DNA of 64,000 nt, taken from Patulibacter americanus DSM 16676 (GTDB taxonomy: Bacteria; Actinomycetota; Thermoleophilia; Solirubrobacterales; Solirubrobacteraceae). Below the pieces are notes generated by a model. That model saw only the letters and a list, made by a program, of their open reading frames with translations, did no database searches and was not told the origin of the DNA. Of the stretch, positions 56,645 through 64,000 are shown piece by piece (the stretch's first letter is position 1; each line of letters starts with the position of its first letter). A program made the position numbers and the translations under genes. The stretch is taken from assembly GCF_000420025.1 (NCBI RefSeq), contig NZ_ATUD01000015.1, positions 1 to 64,000 of the forward strand, read 5' to 3'.

Positions 56645-57810
56645 GCGACCTCCTCCGTCTGCGGAATGCCTGCCGCGACCGCGGCCTGCTCGGGCGTGCC
56701 GCCCTCGGAAAGGACGTTCCAGATCGTCTCGCGACGCTCCGCGGGCATGGTGCACCGCAGCGCGTGCTCCGGGGCACCCACGACCGGATCGAGGTCGGGC
56801 ATGCCGGGCCGGCAGCAGCCGGCGGCGTACGGGCAGCGGGCGCGGAACGAGCAGTCGTCGCCCAGGCCGATGAGGCTCGGCGGGCGGCCGTCGACCGGCA
56901 CCAGCTCGACGTCGCGCGGCATGTCGAGCCGCGGGATCGAGCGCAGCAGGCCCCACGTGTAGGGGTGGCGCGGGTGGCTGAAGAGCTCGCGCACCGGCGC
57001 GCGCTCCACGATCCGTCCGGCGTACATGACGGCGATGTCGTCCGCGGTCTCGGCGACGACGCCGAGGTCGTGGGTGATCATCACGATCGCGGTGCCCAGC
57101 TCGCGCTGCAGGCGGTCCATGAGCTCGAGGATCTGCTTCTGGACGGTCACGTCCAGGGCGGTCGTCGGCTCGTCGGCGATGAGCAGCTTGGGGTCGTTCG
57201 CGAGCGCCATCGCGATCATGACGCGCTGGCGCATGCCGCCGGAGAACTCGTGCGGGTACGCGTCCACGCGACGCCCGGGATCGGGGATCCCGACGAGGCC
57301 GAGCATCTCGACGGCGCGGGCCTTGGCCTGCTTCTTCGTGACGTCGTTGTGGGCCCGGACGGCCTCGATGATCTGATCACCGATCCGGTAGAACGGGTGC
57401 AGCGAGGACAGCGGGTCCTGGAAGATCATCGCGATCTCGTTGCCGCGGATCCGGCGCAGCTCCTCCGTGGAGAGCGTCAGGAGGTCGCGGCCCTCGAACA
57501 GCACCTGGCCCTTGATGGTGGCCGACGCGGTGCGCGTCAGGCCCATCAGGGTCATGCTCGAGACGGACTTGCCCGAGCCGGACTCGCCCACGATGCCGAG
57601 CGTCTTGCCGCGCTCGACGGTGTAGGAGATGCCGCCGACGGCCTGCACGAGGCCGTCCTCGGACCGGAAGCCGACGGAGAGGTCGCGGACCTCGAGCAGC
57701 GGCGCGTCGGCCGCCGGTCGGTCCGTGGCCGGGACCGCGGCGCCGTCGCCGGCGCGCGTGGCGCCGGCCGTGGTCCCGCCGGCGGGAGTGAGGTCCTGGG
57801 AGTCGGTCAT
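56641..57810 (-). CDS. oppD: Oligopeptide ABC transporter ATP-binding protein
   Basis: A 389-residue ABC ATPase. Walker A is GIVGESGSGKSVSSMTL, the Q-loop is MIFQDPLSSLHPFYRIG, the signature is EFSGGMRQRVMIAMAL, and Walker B is LLIADEPTTALDVT. The C-terminal part has a CPYAAGCCRPG-type cysteine cluster (RCPYAAGCC) known from OppD proteins, which can bind an iron-sulfur cluster. It drives peptide import together with OppF. Overlaps of 4 nt join it to oppB and oppF. Confidence 0.94.
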   Translation of the reverse strand: MTDSQDLTPAGGTTAGATRAGDGAAVPATDRPAADAPLLEVRDLSVGFRSEDGLVQAVGGISYTVERGKTLGIVGESGSGKSVSSMTLMGLTRTASATIKGQVLFEGRDLLTLSTEELRRIRGNEIAMIFQDPLSSLHPFYRIGDQIIEAVRAHNDVTKKQAKARAVEMLGLVGIPDPGRRVDAYPHEFSGGMRQRVMIAMALANDPKLLIADEPTTALDVTVQKQILELMDRLQRELGTAIVMITHDLGVVAETADDIAVMYAGRIVERAPVRELFSHPRHPYTWGLLRSIPRLDMPRDVELVPVDGRPPSLIGLGDDCSFRARCPYAAGCCRPGMPDLDPVVGAPEHALRCTMPAERRETIWNVLSEGGTPEQAAVAAGIPQTEEVA

Positions 57811-58766
57811 TCGTACTTCACCCGCGGATCGATCAGGGCGTAGAGCAGGTCGACGATCAGGCTGGAGATGCAGACGAAGAAGGCGAGGAAGAGGACCGTC
57901 GCCTGGATCGTGGCCACGTCTCCGCGCTGGATGGCGTCGAAGGAGAGGCGGCCGAGGCCGGGGATGTTGAACACGGACTCGGTGAGGATCGCGTTGCCGC
58001 CGATGAGGAGTCCGACGTCGACGCCGAGCGCGGTGACCAGCGGCGTGACCGCCGAGCGCGTCGCGTGCCGGAAGATCACCCGGCGCTCGGTCAGGCCCTT
58101 CGCGCGGGCCGTGCGGATGTAGTCCTCCTGCATCGTCTCGAGCAGGCTCGAGCGCAGGAGTCGGGCGTAGACGGCCGAGAAGGCGGCGGCGAGCACGAGC
58201 CAGGGAAGGATCATCGCGCCGGCCTTGTCCAGCACGGTGGTCGCGTCCTGGTAGGCACCGGCGCCGGGGAAGATCCCGAACTGGCCGATGTCCTTGGCGA
58301 AGAGGTAGAGCGCGACGAGACCGAGCCAGTACACGGGCGCGGAGATCGCGACGAGCGCGCCGCCCATGGCCACGCGGTCGGGCAGGGTGCCGCGGCGCAG
58401 GGCCGAGATCGTGCCGACGACGGCGGCGGCGCCGAGCCAGACGATGGCCGCACCGACGACGAGCCACGCGGTGGCGCCGAGGGCGTCGAGCATGAGGGGC
58501 CGCAGCTCCGCACCGGAGATGTAGGAGCGGCCGAAGTCGAAGTGCGCGGCGTTCCAGAGGAAGTCGCCGAGCTGCTGGTACCACGGGTTGTCGAGCCCGA
58601 GCGATTCGCGGATCGCGTCGAGGCGCTCCTGCGTGGGCGCCTTGCCGGCCCGTGCGCGGACGGGGTCGCCGGACGGGAGGACGCGGAAGAGGAAGTACGC
58701 CACGGCGGTGATGACGACGAGGGTCACCACGGTCCAGAGGAGGCGTTTGACGATGTATCTGGCCAC
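57807..58766 (-). CDS. oppB: Oligopeptide ABC transporter permease
   Basis: A 319-residue permease of the DppB/OppB type. The start VARYIVKRLLWTVVTLVVITAVAYFLF is the classic N-terminal helix, and the permease EAA loop is MQEDYIRTARAKGLTERRVIFRHATRSAV. About six helices are expected. I chose the GTG at 58766 because it gives the family N-terminus; the frame stays open to 58835. A hairpin lies between oppA and this gene. Confidence 0.93.
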   Translation of the reverse strand: MARYIVKRLLWTVVTLVVITAVAYFLFRVLPSGDPVRARAGKAPTQERLDAIRESLGLDNPWYQQLGDFLWNAAHFDFGRSYISGAELRPLMLDALGATAWLVVGAAIVWLGAAAVVGTISALRRGTLPDRVAMGGALVAISAPVYWLGLVALYLFAKDIGQFGIFPGAGAYQDATTVLDKAGAMILPWLVLAAAFSAVYARLLRSSLLETMQEDYIRTARAKGLTERRVIFRHATRSAVTPLVTALGVDVGLLIGGNAILTESVFNIPGLGRLSFDAIQRGDVATIQATVLFLAFFVCISSLIVDLLYALIDPRVKYE

Positions 58767-58854
58767 GGAGGAGCGGTTTCCGATCGAGGAGACGGAGACG
58801 GGAGCGGACGGAAGACGCTGCGGGGAGCCGGGCACGTGGCCCGGCCCGCCGCGA

Positions 58855-58882
58855 GAGGGGCCGGGCGGACGCCCGGCCCCTC
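58855..58882 (-). terminator. Hairpin after oppA, before oppB
   Basis: A 12-bp perfect stem, GAGGGGCCGGGC (58855-58866) with GCCCGGCCCCTC (58871-58882), and a 4-nt loop, starts 15 nt after the oppA stop on the minus-strand transcript. Partial termination or RNA protection here would give more OppA than permease, a known pattern for binding proteins. Confidence 0.75.
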
Positions 58883-58897
58883 ATGCGCCGCTCGCGA

Positions 58898-60718
58898 CTA
58901 CTTCAGGGACGTGAAGTTCAGGTCCCAGAGGCTGTTGAACGAGCTCGGGACGCCGGCGACGTCCTTCGAGCGGACGCTCGTGGTCTTGTCGGCCACGAAC
59001 GGCACCGCCGGAGCGGCCATGACGATGGCCTTGTCGACCTCGGCCCACGCCTTGAGGCGCTCGTCACCGGTGGTCGGCAGTGCCTTCTCGACCGCCGCGT
59101 TGACGGCCGGATCGTTCAGGAAGGACAGGTTGTAGGAGACCTGGCCCTTCTCCTTCGGGATCGCGCCGCCGTAGAACGGCACCTGCAGGAGCGTCGACGC
59201 GTCGTTGAAGTCCTTGAACCAGCCGGCCGTGCCACAGATGGCGACCTTCTTGGTCCGCTGACCGCACCACTCGTTGTAGACGGCGTCCTGCGGGACGAGA
59301 CGGAGACGGACCTTGAAGCCCATCTTCTTGAACTCGTTCGCGGCGACCTGCGCGGCGGCCTTGCCCGGATCGGCGTTCGCGCCGATCATGAGCAGCTCCT
59401 CGCCACCCTCGTACTTGCCCGAGGCGAAGCCCGCGGCCTTGAAGTACTTCGCCGAGACCTCGGCGTTGCCCTTCGGGTAGTTCATGAAGTCGACGTCGAA
59501 GCCCTTCTCACCGCCGGCCTCCTCGTACCCGGGGAAGCCCTCCGTGAGGTAGTGCGTCGGGATCGGGCCCACGAACTTGCCGCCACGCGCCTTGCGGGCC
59601 GCGTCGCGGTTGAAGCCGGCGATCACCGCGCGACGGACGTTGACGTCGTCGAACGGCTTGATGTCGTTGTTCATGGAGAAGTACCGGAAGCCACCCGAGG
59701 GCGTCTGCGTGTACTGGTCCTTGATCCGCGTCGCCAGCTGCTCGAGGATGTTCGCGGGCGGGTTGGTGTCGAGCAGCATGTGGCTGCCGTCGAGCACCTG
59801 GCGCGCCGCGACGTTCGCGTCGCTCACGTCGGTCTTGATCTTCCAGCCGTCCGCGTAGGCGGGGCGGAAGTCCGTCTTCTCGTCCCAGTTCGGGTTGCGG
59901 ACGAGCTCGATGCTCTTCGTCTTCTTCCAGCCGACCCCGTCGACCTTGCCCTTGGCGTCGTTCTTCACCATGTAGGGACCGGTCGCGACCAGGTTGTCCT
60001 GGTACGTCGAGGGGTTCTTCTTGTCGAACTTCGCCGCGTACTCCTCCGGGACCGGAGCGTTGTACGGCAGCACGAAGGACTGCACGAGCTGGGCCGCGTA
60101 CGGCTCGTCGAGCTTGAAGATCAGCGTCTGGTCGTCCGGCGTCTCGATGCCCGAGATGTCCGGGACCTTCGACTGCAGCTCGTCGGGCGCGCCCGTGATG
60201 AAGTCGAAGTAGTTCGTGTAGCCACCCGGCGAGTTCTTGGCGAACAGGCGGGAGATCGCGTACTTCACGTCCTTCGACGTGATCTCGCGGTCCACGGGGG
60301 GCGAGAACTTCACGCCCTTCTTCAGCTTGACCGTGACGGTCTTGTTGTCCTCGGAGATCTCGGGCTCGCCCTCGGCGAGGTCCGGGATGATCTTCGTGGC
60401 GTCGTTCGGCTCGAAGTAGTACAGCCGGCGCTGCGTCGCCTCGGCGATCACGAACGCGAACTGGTAGTACGTCTGGCCCGGATCCATGTAGTCGACGTCG
60501 CTCGCCGAGAGCATCGTGCCGACGCCGCCCTTCTTGCCCGGGGCGGGCTTCTGGGTGGCGTCGTACGAGCCCGGCGCGAGGTTGGCCGAGGAGGAGTTGG
60601 CGGATGATCCGCCGTTGGACGAGCTGGAGCTGGAGTCGTCGCCGCCGCAGGCGGTGAGCCCGATGGAGGCCACGGCCAGACCGGCGATCGTGAGCGGGAG
60701 ACGGAGGTGTCGACGCAT
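58898..60718 (-). CDS. oppA: Oligopeptide-binding lipoprotein of ABC transporter
   Basis: A 606-residue family 5 substrate-binding lipoprotein. The lipobox is LTAC near residue 24, followed by a Ser/Asn-rich linker. The core shows YMDPGQTYYQFAFVIAEATQRRLYYF, then VKFSPPVDREITSKDVKYAISRLF, PYNAPVPEEYA and the FGDKPFDDVNVRRAVI-type block (KPFDDVNVRRAVIAGFNRDA). It captures peptides outside the membrane for OppBCDF. The ATG at 60718 follows an AAAGGA site. Both flanks carry hairpins, so its mRNA segment is separately buffered. Confidence 0.92.
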   Translation of the reverse strand: MRRHLRLPLTIAGLAVASIGLTACGGDDSSSSSSNGGSSANSSSANLAPGSYDATQKPAPGKKGGVGTMLSASDVDYMDPGQTYYQFAFVIAEATQRRLYYFEPNDATKIIPDLAEGEPEISEDNKTVTVKLKKGVKFSPPVDREITSKDVKYAISRLFAKNSPGGYTNYFDFITGAPDELQSKVPDISGIETPDDQTLIFKLDEPYAAQLVQSFVLPYNAPVPEEYAAKFDKKNPSTYQDNLVATGPYMVKNDAKGKVDGVGWKKTKSIELVRNPNWDEKTDFRPAYADGWKIKTDVSDANVAARQVLDGSHMLLDTNPPANILEQLATRIKDQYTQTPSGGFRYFSMNNDIKPFDDVNVRRAVIAGFNRDAARKARGGKFVGPIPTHYLTEGFPGYEEAGGEKGFDVDFMNYPKGNAEVSAKYFKAAGFASGKYEGGEELLMIGANADPGKAAAQVAANEFKKMGFKVRLRLVPQDAVYNEWCGQRTKKVAICGTAGWFKDFNDASTLLQVPFYGGAIPKEKGQVSYNLSFLNDPAVNAAVEKALPTTGDERLKAWAEVDKAIVMAAPAVPFVADKTTSVRSKDVAGVPSSFNSLWDLNFTSLK

Positions 60719-60773
60719 CACGGGTCCTTTCTGTCGCTGACAGGGGTGGTGGTGTGAGGGATGAAGGTCCGGT

Positions 60774-60819
60774 CGGCGCGCCGGGGTCGGCGCGCCGAGC
60801 CCGCGGCCGGGGCCGCGGG
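60774..60819 (-). terminator. Two tandem hairpins between oppC and oppA
   Basis: Stem 1: CCCGCGGCC (60800-60808) with GGCCGCGGG (60811-60819), a 9-bp stem with a 2-nt gap, starting 2 nt after the oppC stop. Stem 2: CGGCGCGCCG repeated at 60774-60783 and 60788-60797, a 10-bp self-complementary stem with a GGGT loop. They may terminate oppC transcripts in part or protect processed RNA ends. Confidence 0.65.
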
Positions 60820-60821
60820 GG

Positions 60822-61814
60822 TCACTTGCCGGTTCTGCCGGTCCGCGGGTTGATCGCGTCCTGCAGGCCGTCGCCGACGATGTTGAACGCGAGCACCGCG
60901 AGCAGCAGCGCCACGCCGGGGAAGACCATGAACCACCAGGCGGTGTCGAAGATCGAGATCGCGTCGGAGATCATCGCGCCCCAGGAGGGCGTGGACGGGT
61001 TCACGCCGACGCCCAGGAACGACAGGGCCGCCTCGGCCAGGATGTTCTGCGGGATCAGGACCGTCGCGTAGACGATCAGCGGTGCCGTGAGGTTCGGCAG
61101 GATCTCGCGGAAGATGATGCGCCGGTCGCTCGCTCCGAGGGAGCGGGCGGCGTCGACGAACTCCTTCTCGCGCAGCGAGAGTACCTGGCCGCGCACGAGA
61201 CGCGCCACGTACGGCCAGGAGGTGAGGGAGATCACGAGCACCACGACCGTCAGCCCGGGCTTGATCGCGCCGCCGAGGCAGGCGTCGGCGCAGGCGACGC
61301 TGAGGCCGATACCGAGCAGGATCGTCGGGAAGGCGAGCGTCAGCTCCGTGAAGCGGGAGAGGACCGCGTCGACCTTGCCGCGGTAGAAGCCCGCGATGAG
61401 GCCGAGCACCGTGCCGACGATCATCGTCACGGCCGTCGCGATGACCGCGACGAGCATGGACACCCGGGCGCCGTAGAGCACGCGCGCCAGGACGTCGCGA
61501 CCGCGGTCGTCGACGCCGAAGGGGTGCGCGCTCGACGGGCCGTTGGGCGAGCCGAAGTCGTTCAGCGCCTCGTCGTTCTGGAAGTTCGGGTCGTCCAGGC
61601 CCATCACCTTGACGATCACCGGCGCGAAGATCGCGATGAGGATCACCAGGACGATGAAGGCCAGGGCCACCATGGCGACCTTGTCCTTGCGCAGCCTGCC
61701 CCAGAACAGCTGGAGCGGCGACCGCGCGGCGATTGGTGCGTTGGCCGCCGCCGATTCTGCGGAATCGGGAACGACGGGTTCTTGGCCGGGATCGGCCGCG
61801 ATCGGGGTGCTCAC
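60822..61814 (-). CDS. oppC: Oligopeptide ABC transporter permease
   Basis: A 330-residue permease of the OppC type with a GTG start. A long polar N-terminus (~30 residues) precedes the first helix. The FGVDDRGRDVLARVLYGARVSML block and the EAA loop LREKEFVDAARSLGASDRRIIFREI are diagnostic. About six helices are expected. It is the first gene of the operon, ahead of oppA, an unusual order. The promoter must lie in the 220 nt upstream. Confidence 0.94.
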   Translation of the reverse strand: MSTPIAADPGQEPVVPDSAESAAANAPIAARSPLQLFWGRLRKDKVAMVALAFIVLVILIAIFAPVIVKVMGLDDPNFQNDEALNDFGSPNGPSSAHPFGVDDRGRDVLARVLYGARVSMLVAVIATAVTMIVGTVLGLIAGFYRGKVDAVLSRFTELTLAFPTILLGIGLSVACADACLGGAIKPGLTVVVLVISLTSWPYVARLVRGQVLSLREKEFVDAARSLGASDRRIIFREILPNLTAPLIVYATVLIPQNILAEAALSFLGVGVNPSTPSWGAMISDAISIFDTAWWFMVFPGVALLLAVLAFNIVGDGLQDAINPRTGRTGK

Positions 61815-62034
61815 GTAGCGAGGTTTCCGGGGAAGAAACGGACGGAGGACGACACACCGCAGCCGTGAGGGACGGACGCGTGGTCGTGCAAACTTTCAGC
61901 AGCTTGACACATCGCACAGGAAGGGGGGGAAGAAGATTGGGCCAAGGACTCCCCCGTGGTTCTGGACAGCCGGACAACGCCCCGCACACACGGGCATCCG
62001 GTGTCCGTGCACGTCCGCTCTCACGGCGTGGTGC
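61815..62034. other. Intergenic region upstream of oppC
   Basis: About 220 nt between divergent... on inspection both neighbours (oppC at 61814 and dtd ending at 62035) are on the minus strand, so this is the oppC promoter region plus the dtd 3' end. It includes an AT-richer stretch (GCAAACTTTCAGCAGCTTGACACATC, positions ~61888-61913, partly quoted as GCAAACTTTCAG) and a G8 run near 61923. I cannot assign promoter boxes on the minus strand. Confidence 0.4.
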
Positions 62035-62460
62035 TCAGGCGCGCTCCCGCTCGACGAGCAGCGTGACCGGCCCGTCGTTGACCAGCTCGACGGCCATGTC
62101 CGCGCCGAACACGCCGCGCCGGGCACCCAACCGGGTGCAGAATCGCTCGTACAGCGGCTCGGCCATCTCGCCGGGGGCGGCCGCCGACCAGGACGGCCGC
62201 GTGCCCTTGCGGGTGTCGCCCAGCAACGTGAACTGACTGACGCAGAGCATCTCGCGCGCGCCCAGCGGCTCGGCCATGCGGCCGTCGGCGTTCGGGAACA
62301 GCCGCAGGGCGGCGACCTTGTCGGCCACCCAGTCGCAGACGGCCTCGTCGTCCGTGCGGGCCACGCCGAGGAGCACGAGCAGCCCGGGGCCGATCGCCGC
62401 GACGGTGTCGCCGTCGACGGACACCGAGGCGCGGGTGACCCGCTGCACGAGGGCGCGCAT
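62035..62460 (-). CDS. dtd: D-aminoacyl-tRNA deacylase
   Basis: A 141-residue DTD. It opens with MRALVQRVTRASVSVDG, contains the catalytic SQFTLLGDTRKGTRPS, and ends with the cross-subunit motif VNDGPVTLLVERE (the N-x-GP-V-T site). The enzyme removes D-amino acids from mischarged tRNA, preventing their use in proteins. Its ATG shares one base with the stop of the AEC transporter (TGATG), so it is the last gene of an operon with the transporter and a GNAT protein. Confidence 0.95.
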   Translation of the reverse strand: MRALVQRVTRASVSVDGDTVAAIGPGLLVLLGVARTDDEAVCDWVADKVAALRLFPNADGRMAEPLGAREMLCVSQFTLLGDTRKGTRPSWSAAAPGEMAEPLYERFCTRLGARRGVFGADMAVELVNDGPVTLLVERERA

Positions 62461-63410
62461 CAGCCCACGAGGGTCACGACGACGACGCCGAGGGTCATGA
62501 TCGCGGTGGTCCACACGATGGACGCCGCCACGGGGCGGAAGTCGAGCCCGAAGCGGTGGGCCACCAGCATCCCGTTCAGGCCCGTGGGGGCTGCGGCCTG
62601 CAGGAGCATGCCCGGAGGCAGGTCGAGCGCGACGACCGACGCGACCACCACCACGAGCGGCGCGACCACGAGCCGCAGCACGATCACGAGCCCGACCTCG
62701 GGAGAGATCAGCCGGCCCCGCTCGTCGCGCAGGATCGAACCGTCCTGCCCCTGCGCCGAGAGCTGCACGCCCACGACGAAGAACCCGACGGGCAGCACGG
62801 CGATCACCACGTCCTGGGCGACCTCGCCCGCCCAGTCCGGCGCGTCCCACGGCAGCAGCAGGCCGAGCAGCGCCGCCCACAGCAGGGGGTTCTTGAGGAA
62901 CGCGGCCAGGCGGCTCTCGGCCTCCGCCTCCGCGGCCTCCTCCCCGTGCCCGCGCCCGGCGCCGAACGCCGCGCCGACGGCGAAGGCGGCGACGAACAGC
63001 GTCGGCGAGGCCACGAGGCTGTCCCATGCGACGGCGGGCCCCAGCTCGTCCCCACCCAGGACCGTCCGCACGAGGGGCAGCCCGAAGTAGCCCGTGTTCG
63101 TGACGATCACCGCCAGCACGACCGCACCGACCGTCGCGCGGGGCAGATGCAGCACCCGGGAGGCGAAGAACCACGCCAGCACGCCCGCGATGCCGACGGC
63201 GGCGTAGCCCGCGATCAGCCCGGAGACCAGCGTCAGGTCGACGTGCACCCGGGAGACGAGCACGAGGTAGACGACGGGCAGCACCCACGTCAACAGGAGG
63301 CTCATCGTCCCGCGGGAGCGGCGCTCCGCCCCCTCGTGCCAGTGCCGCTCGGCGACCACGCCCGCGGCGGTCGCCGCGACCATGACCGCGACGAGGACCG
63401 GCAGGCTCAC
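62460..63410 (-). CDS. AEC-family (auxin efflux carrier-like) transporter
   Basis: A 316-residue membrane protein with a GTG start and about ten helices in two bundles. Landmarks are LLLTWVLPVVYLVL, then VVLAVIVTNTGYFGLPLV (the N-terminal bundle crossover) and LPPGMLLQAAAPTGLNGMLVAH. A charged cytoplasmic loop near the middle (GRGHGEEAAEAEAESR) separates the halves. AEC carriers move small organic acids or indole compounds; the substrate is not known here. It overlaps GNAT and dtd genes at both ends. Confidence 0.9.
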   Translation of the reverse strand: MSLPVLVAVMVAATAAGVVAERHWHEGAERRSRGTMSLLLTWVLPVVYLVLVSRVHVDLTLVSGLIAGYAAVGIAGVLAWFFASRVLHLPRATVGAVVLAVIVTNTGYFGLPLVRTVLGGDELGPAVAWDSLVASPTLFVAAFAVGAAFGAGRGHGEEAAEAEAESRLAAFLKNPLLWAALLGLLLPWDAPDWAGEVAQDVVIAVLPVGFFVVGVQLSAQGQDGSILRDERGRLISPEVGLVIVLRLVVAPLVVVVASVVALDLPPGMLLQAAAPTGLNGMLVAHRFGLDFRPVAASIVWTTAIMTLGVVVVTLVG

Positions 63411-63892
63411 GGAGCCGGCACCGCGCCGGCGGAGCGCCGACGCGGCGGCAGCACCTCGCGGACCATCCACACGTGCTCGATGCCGGCCTCCGGGAACGGC
63501 TCGCCCACCCGGCGGTAGCCGGCCTTCTCGTACAGGCCGACCGCCTGGGTCTGCGCAGCGAGCCGCAGCTCCTCCGCGCGCACGCCCTGGGCGTACTCGT
63601 AAGCGCGCGCGAGCAGGCGCGAGGCGATGCCGTGCCCGCGCCATTCGCGGTCGACGGCCACGCGGCCGACCTTCACGGTCGACGCGCGCGAGACGAGCCG
63701 CATCGTGCCGATCACGGCGCCGTCGGGCGCGACGACCACGGCGTGGCGGGCGACGTCGTCCAGCGCGTCGATCTCCTCGTCGCGCGGCACGCCCTGCTCG
63801 TCGCAGAACACCCGGAAGCGCAGCTCGTAGGCCTGGCGCAGCTCGCGCGCGTCGCGCACCCAGTGCAGATCGATCCCGTCCGGGGCGGTCAT
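63407..63892 (-). CDS. GNAT-family N-acetyltransferase
   Basis: A 161-residue GNAT of the ElaA/YitI-like type. The start has RELRQAYELRFRVFCDEQGVPRDEEIDALDD, a hallmark of this subgroup. The acetyl-CoA loop is VAVDREWRGHGIASRLL, and the end is AQTQAVGLYEKAGYRRVGEPF. It transfers acetyl groups to an unknown amine. GTGA and ATGA overlaps connect it with the AEC gene and with the truncated gene upstream. Confidence 0.9.
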   Translation of the reverse strand: MTAPDGIDLHWVRDARELRQAYELRFRVFCDEQGVPRDEEIDALDDVARHAVVVAPDGAVIGTMRLVSRASTVKVGRVAVDREWRGHGIASRLLARAYEYAQGVRAEELRLAAQTQAVGLYEKAGYRRVGEPFPEAGIEHVWMVREVLPPRRRSAGAVPAP

Positions 63893-64000
63893 CGTCCTTC
63901 TCCGCTCGTCGTGGTCGGGCCCGCGGCGGCCGTCTCCGACGCCGCGCGGCGCGGGGTCACCCCCGCGTAGTCCCGCAGTACCCGCTCGAGGCGCTCGAGG
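63889..64000 (-). CDS. Truncated gene, C-terminal end only
   Basis: A minus-strand frame open to the window edge ends in TGA at 63889-63891, overlapping the GNAT start (ATGA). The visible ~36 residues read LERLERVLRDYAGVTPRRAA followed by a Thr/Ser/Gly-rich end. A leucine/arginine helix is visible but no family can be named. The overlap indicates it is the upstream member of the GNAT-AEC-dtd operon. Confidence 0.55.
   Translation of the reverse strand, partial: LERLERVLRDYAGVTPRRAASETAAAGPTTTSGEGR

Noticed and set aside
61904-61909. TTGACA on the plus strand, a perfect -35 box
   Set aside because: No -10 box lies at the right distance and no plus-strand gene follows.

Overview
The window is about 73% GC, almost gap-free, with many ATGA/GTGA stop-start overlaps, frequent GTG starts and very long shadow reading frames. 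Gene content (SigB/SigF-type sigma factors, a MoxR/DUF58/transglutaminase operon, actinobacterial-style Zur and zinc-free L28/L33 paralogues, an MmyB-type regulator, AIM24 and Tim44-like proteins) fits a chromosomal segment of a high-GC actinobacterium. Thermoleophilia/Solirubrobacterales (for example Patulibacter-like) is my best guess, by inference only. I found no rRNA, tRNA, CRISPR array, insertion sequence or prophage.

Layout. 1-4.8 kb: a truncated membrane gene, small conserved genes, a GntR regulator with a perfect 22-bp palindrome, and an AraC regulator divergent from an NmrA-like gene. 4.9-9.2 kb: a surface-glycan patch with two GT4-type and one GT2-type glycosyltransferases and a WcbI-type protein. 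9.2-11.5 kb: a FAD amine oxidase, then a three-gene unit (zinc-free L28, zinc-free L33, an unknown Cys/His protein) behind a 19-bp palindrome. 11.7-16.5 kb: a semialdehyde dehydrogenase, a diguanylate cyclase, a SfnB-like flavoprotein and an ArsR-like regulator. 16.6-20.3 kb: a five-gene operon of a small secreted peptide precursor, an SdpA/DUF5819-like protein, an SdpB-like HTTM membrane protein, a transglutaminase-like protein and a DCC-family thiol oxidoreductase. It resembles the Bacillus sdpABC toxin-maturation operon with extra enzymes and is the best candidate for an undescribed system here.

20.3-30.6 kb: NAD synthetase, a kinase/peptidase-like/phospho-lyase fusion with a divergent Lrp regulator, and an HDAC-like deacetylase/symporter/small-subunit operon with a divergent LacI regulator. 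This set looks like uptake and breakdown of amino-alcohol or acetylated polyamine compounds. 30.7-44.6 kb: a thioesterase, oxidoreductases, the MoxR operon, an SDR/XRE pair, MFS, Dps, stress proteins and a first SigB/F-type sigma factor. 44.7-46.4 kb: a second sigma factor of equal length (258 aa), co-transcribed with a PAS protein carrying a degenerate GGDEF domain.

46.7-50.6 kb: a small exported protein, AIM24, then a zinc-starvation operon (ZnuA, a Fur-family regulator, a tandem-repeat His-rich protein). Its promoter carries a motif like the one before L28/L33, so the two loci probably form one Zur regulon. 50.7-55.6 kb: an AarF/UbiB kinase, a Tim44-like protein, a lipoprotein, a nitroreductase and an unknown gene. 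55.7-61.8 kb: an oligopeptide ABC importer (transcribed oppC-oppA-oppB-oppD-oppF) with hairpins around oppA. 62-64 kb: D-aminoacyl-tRNA deacylase, an AEC transporter, a GNAT acetyltransferase and a truncated gene.
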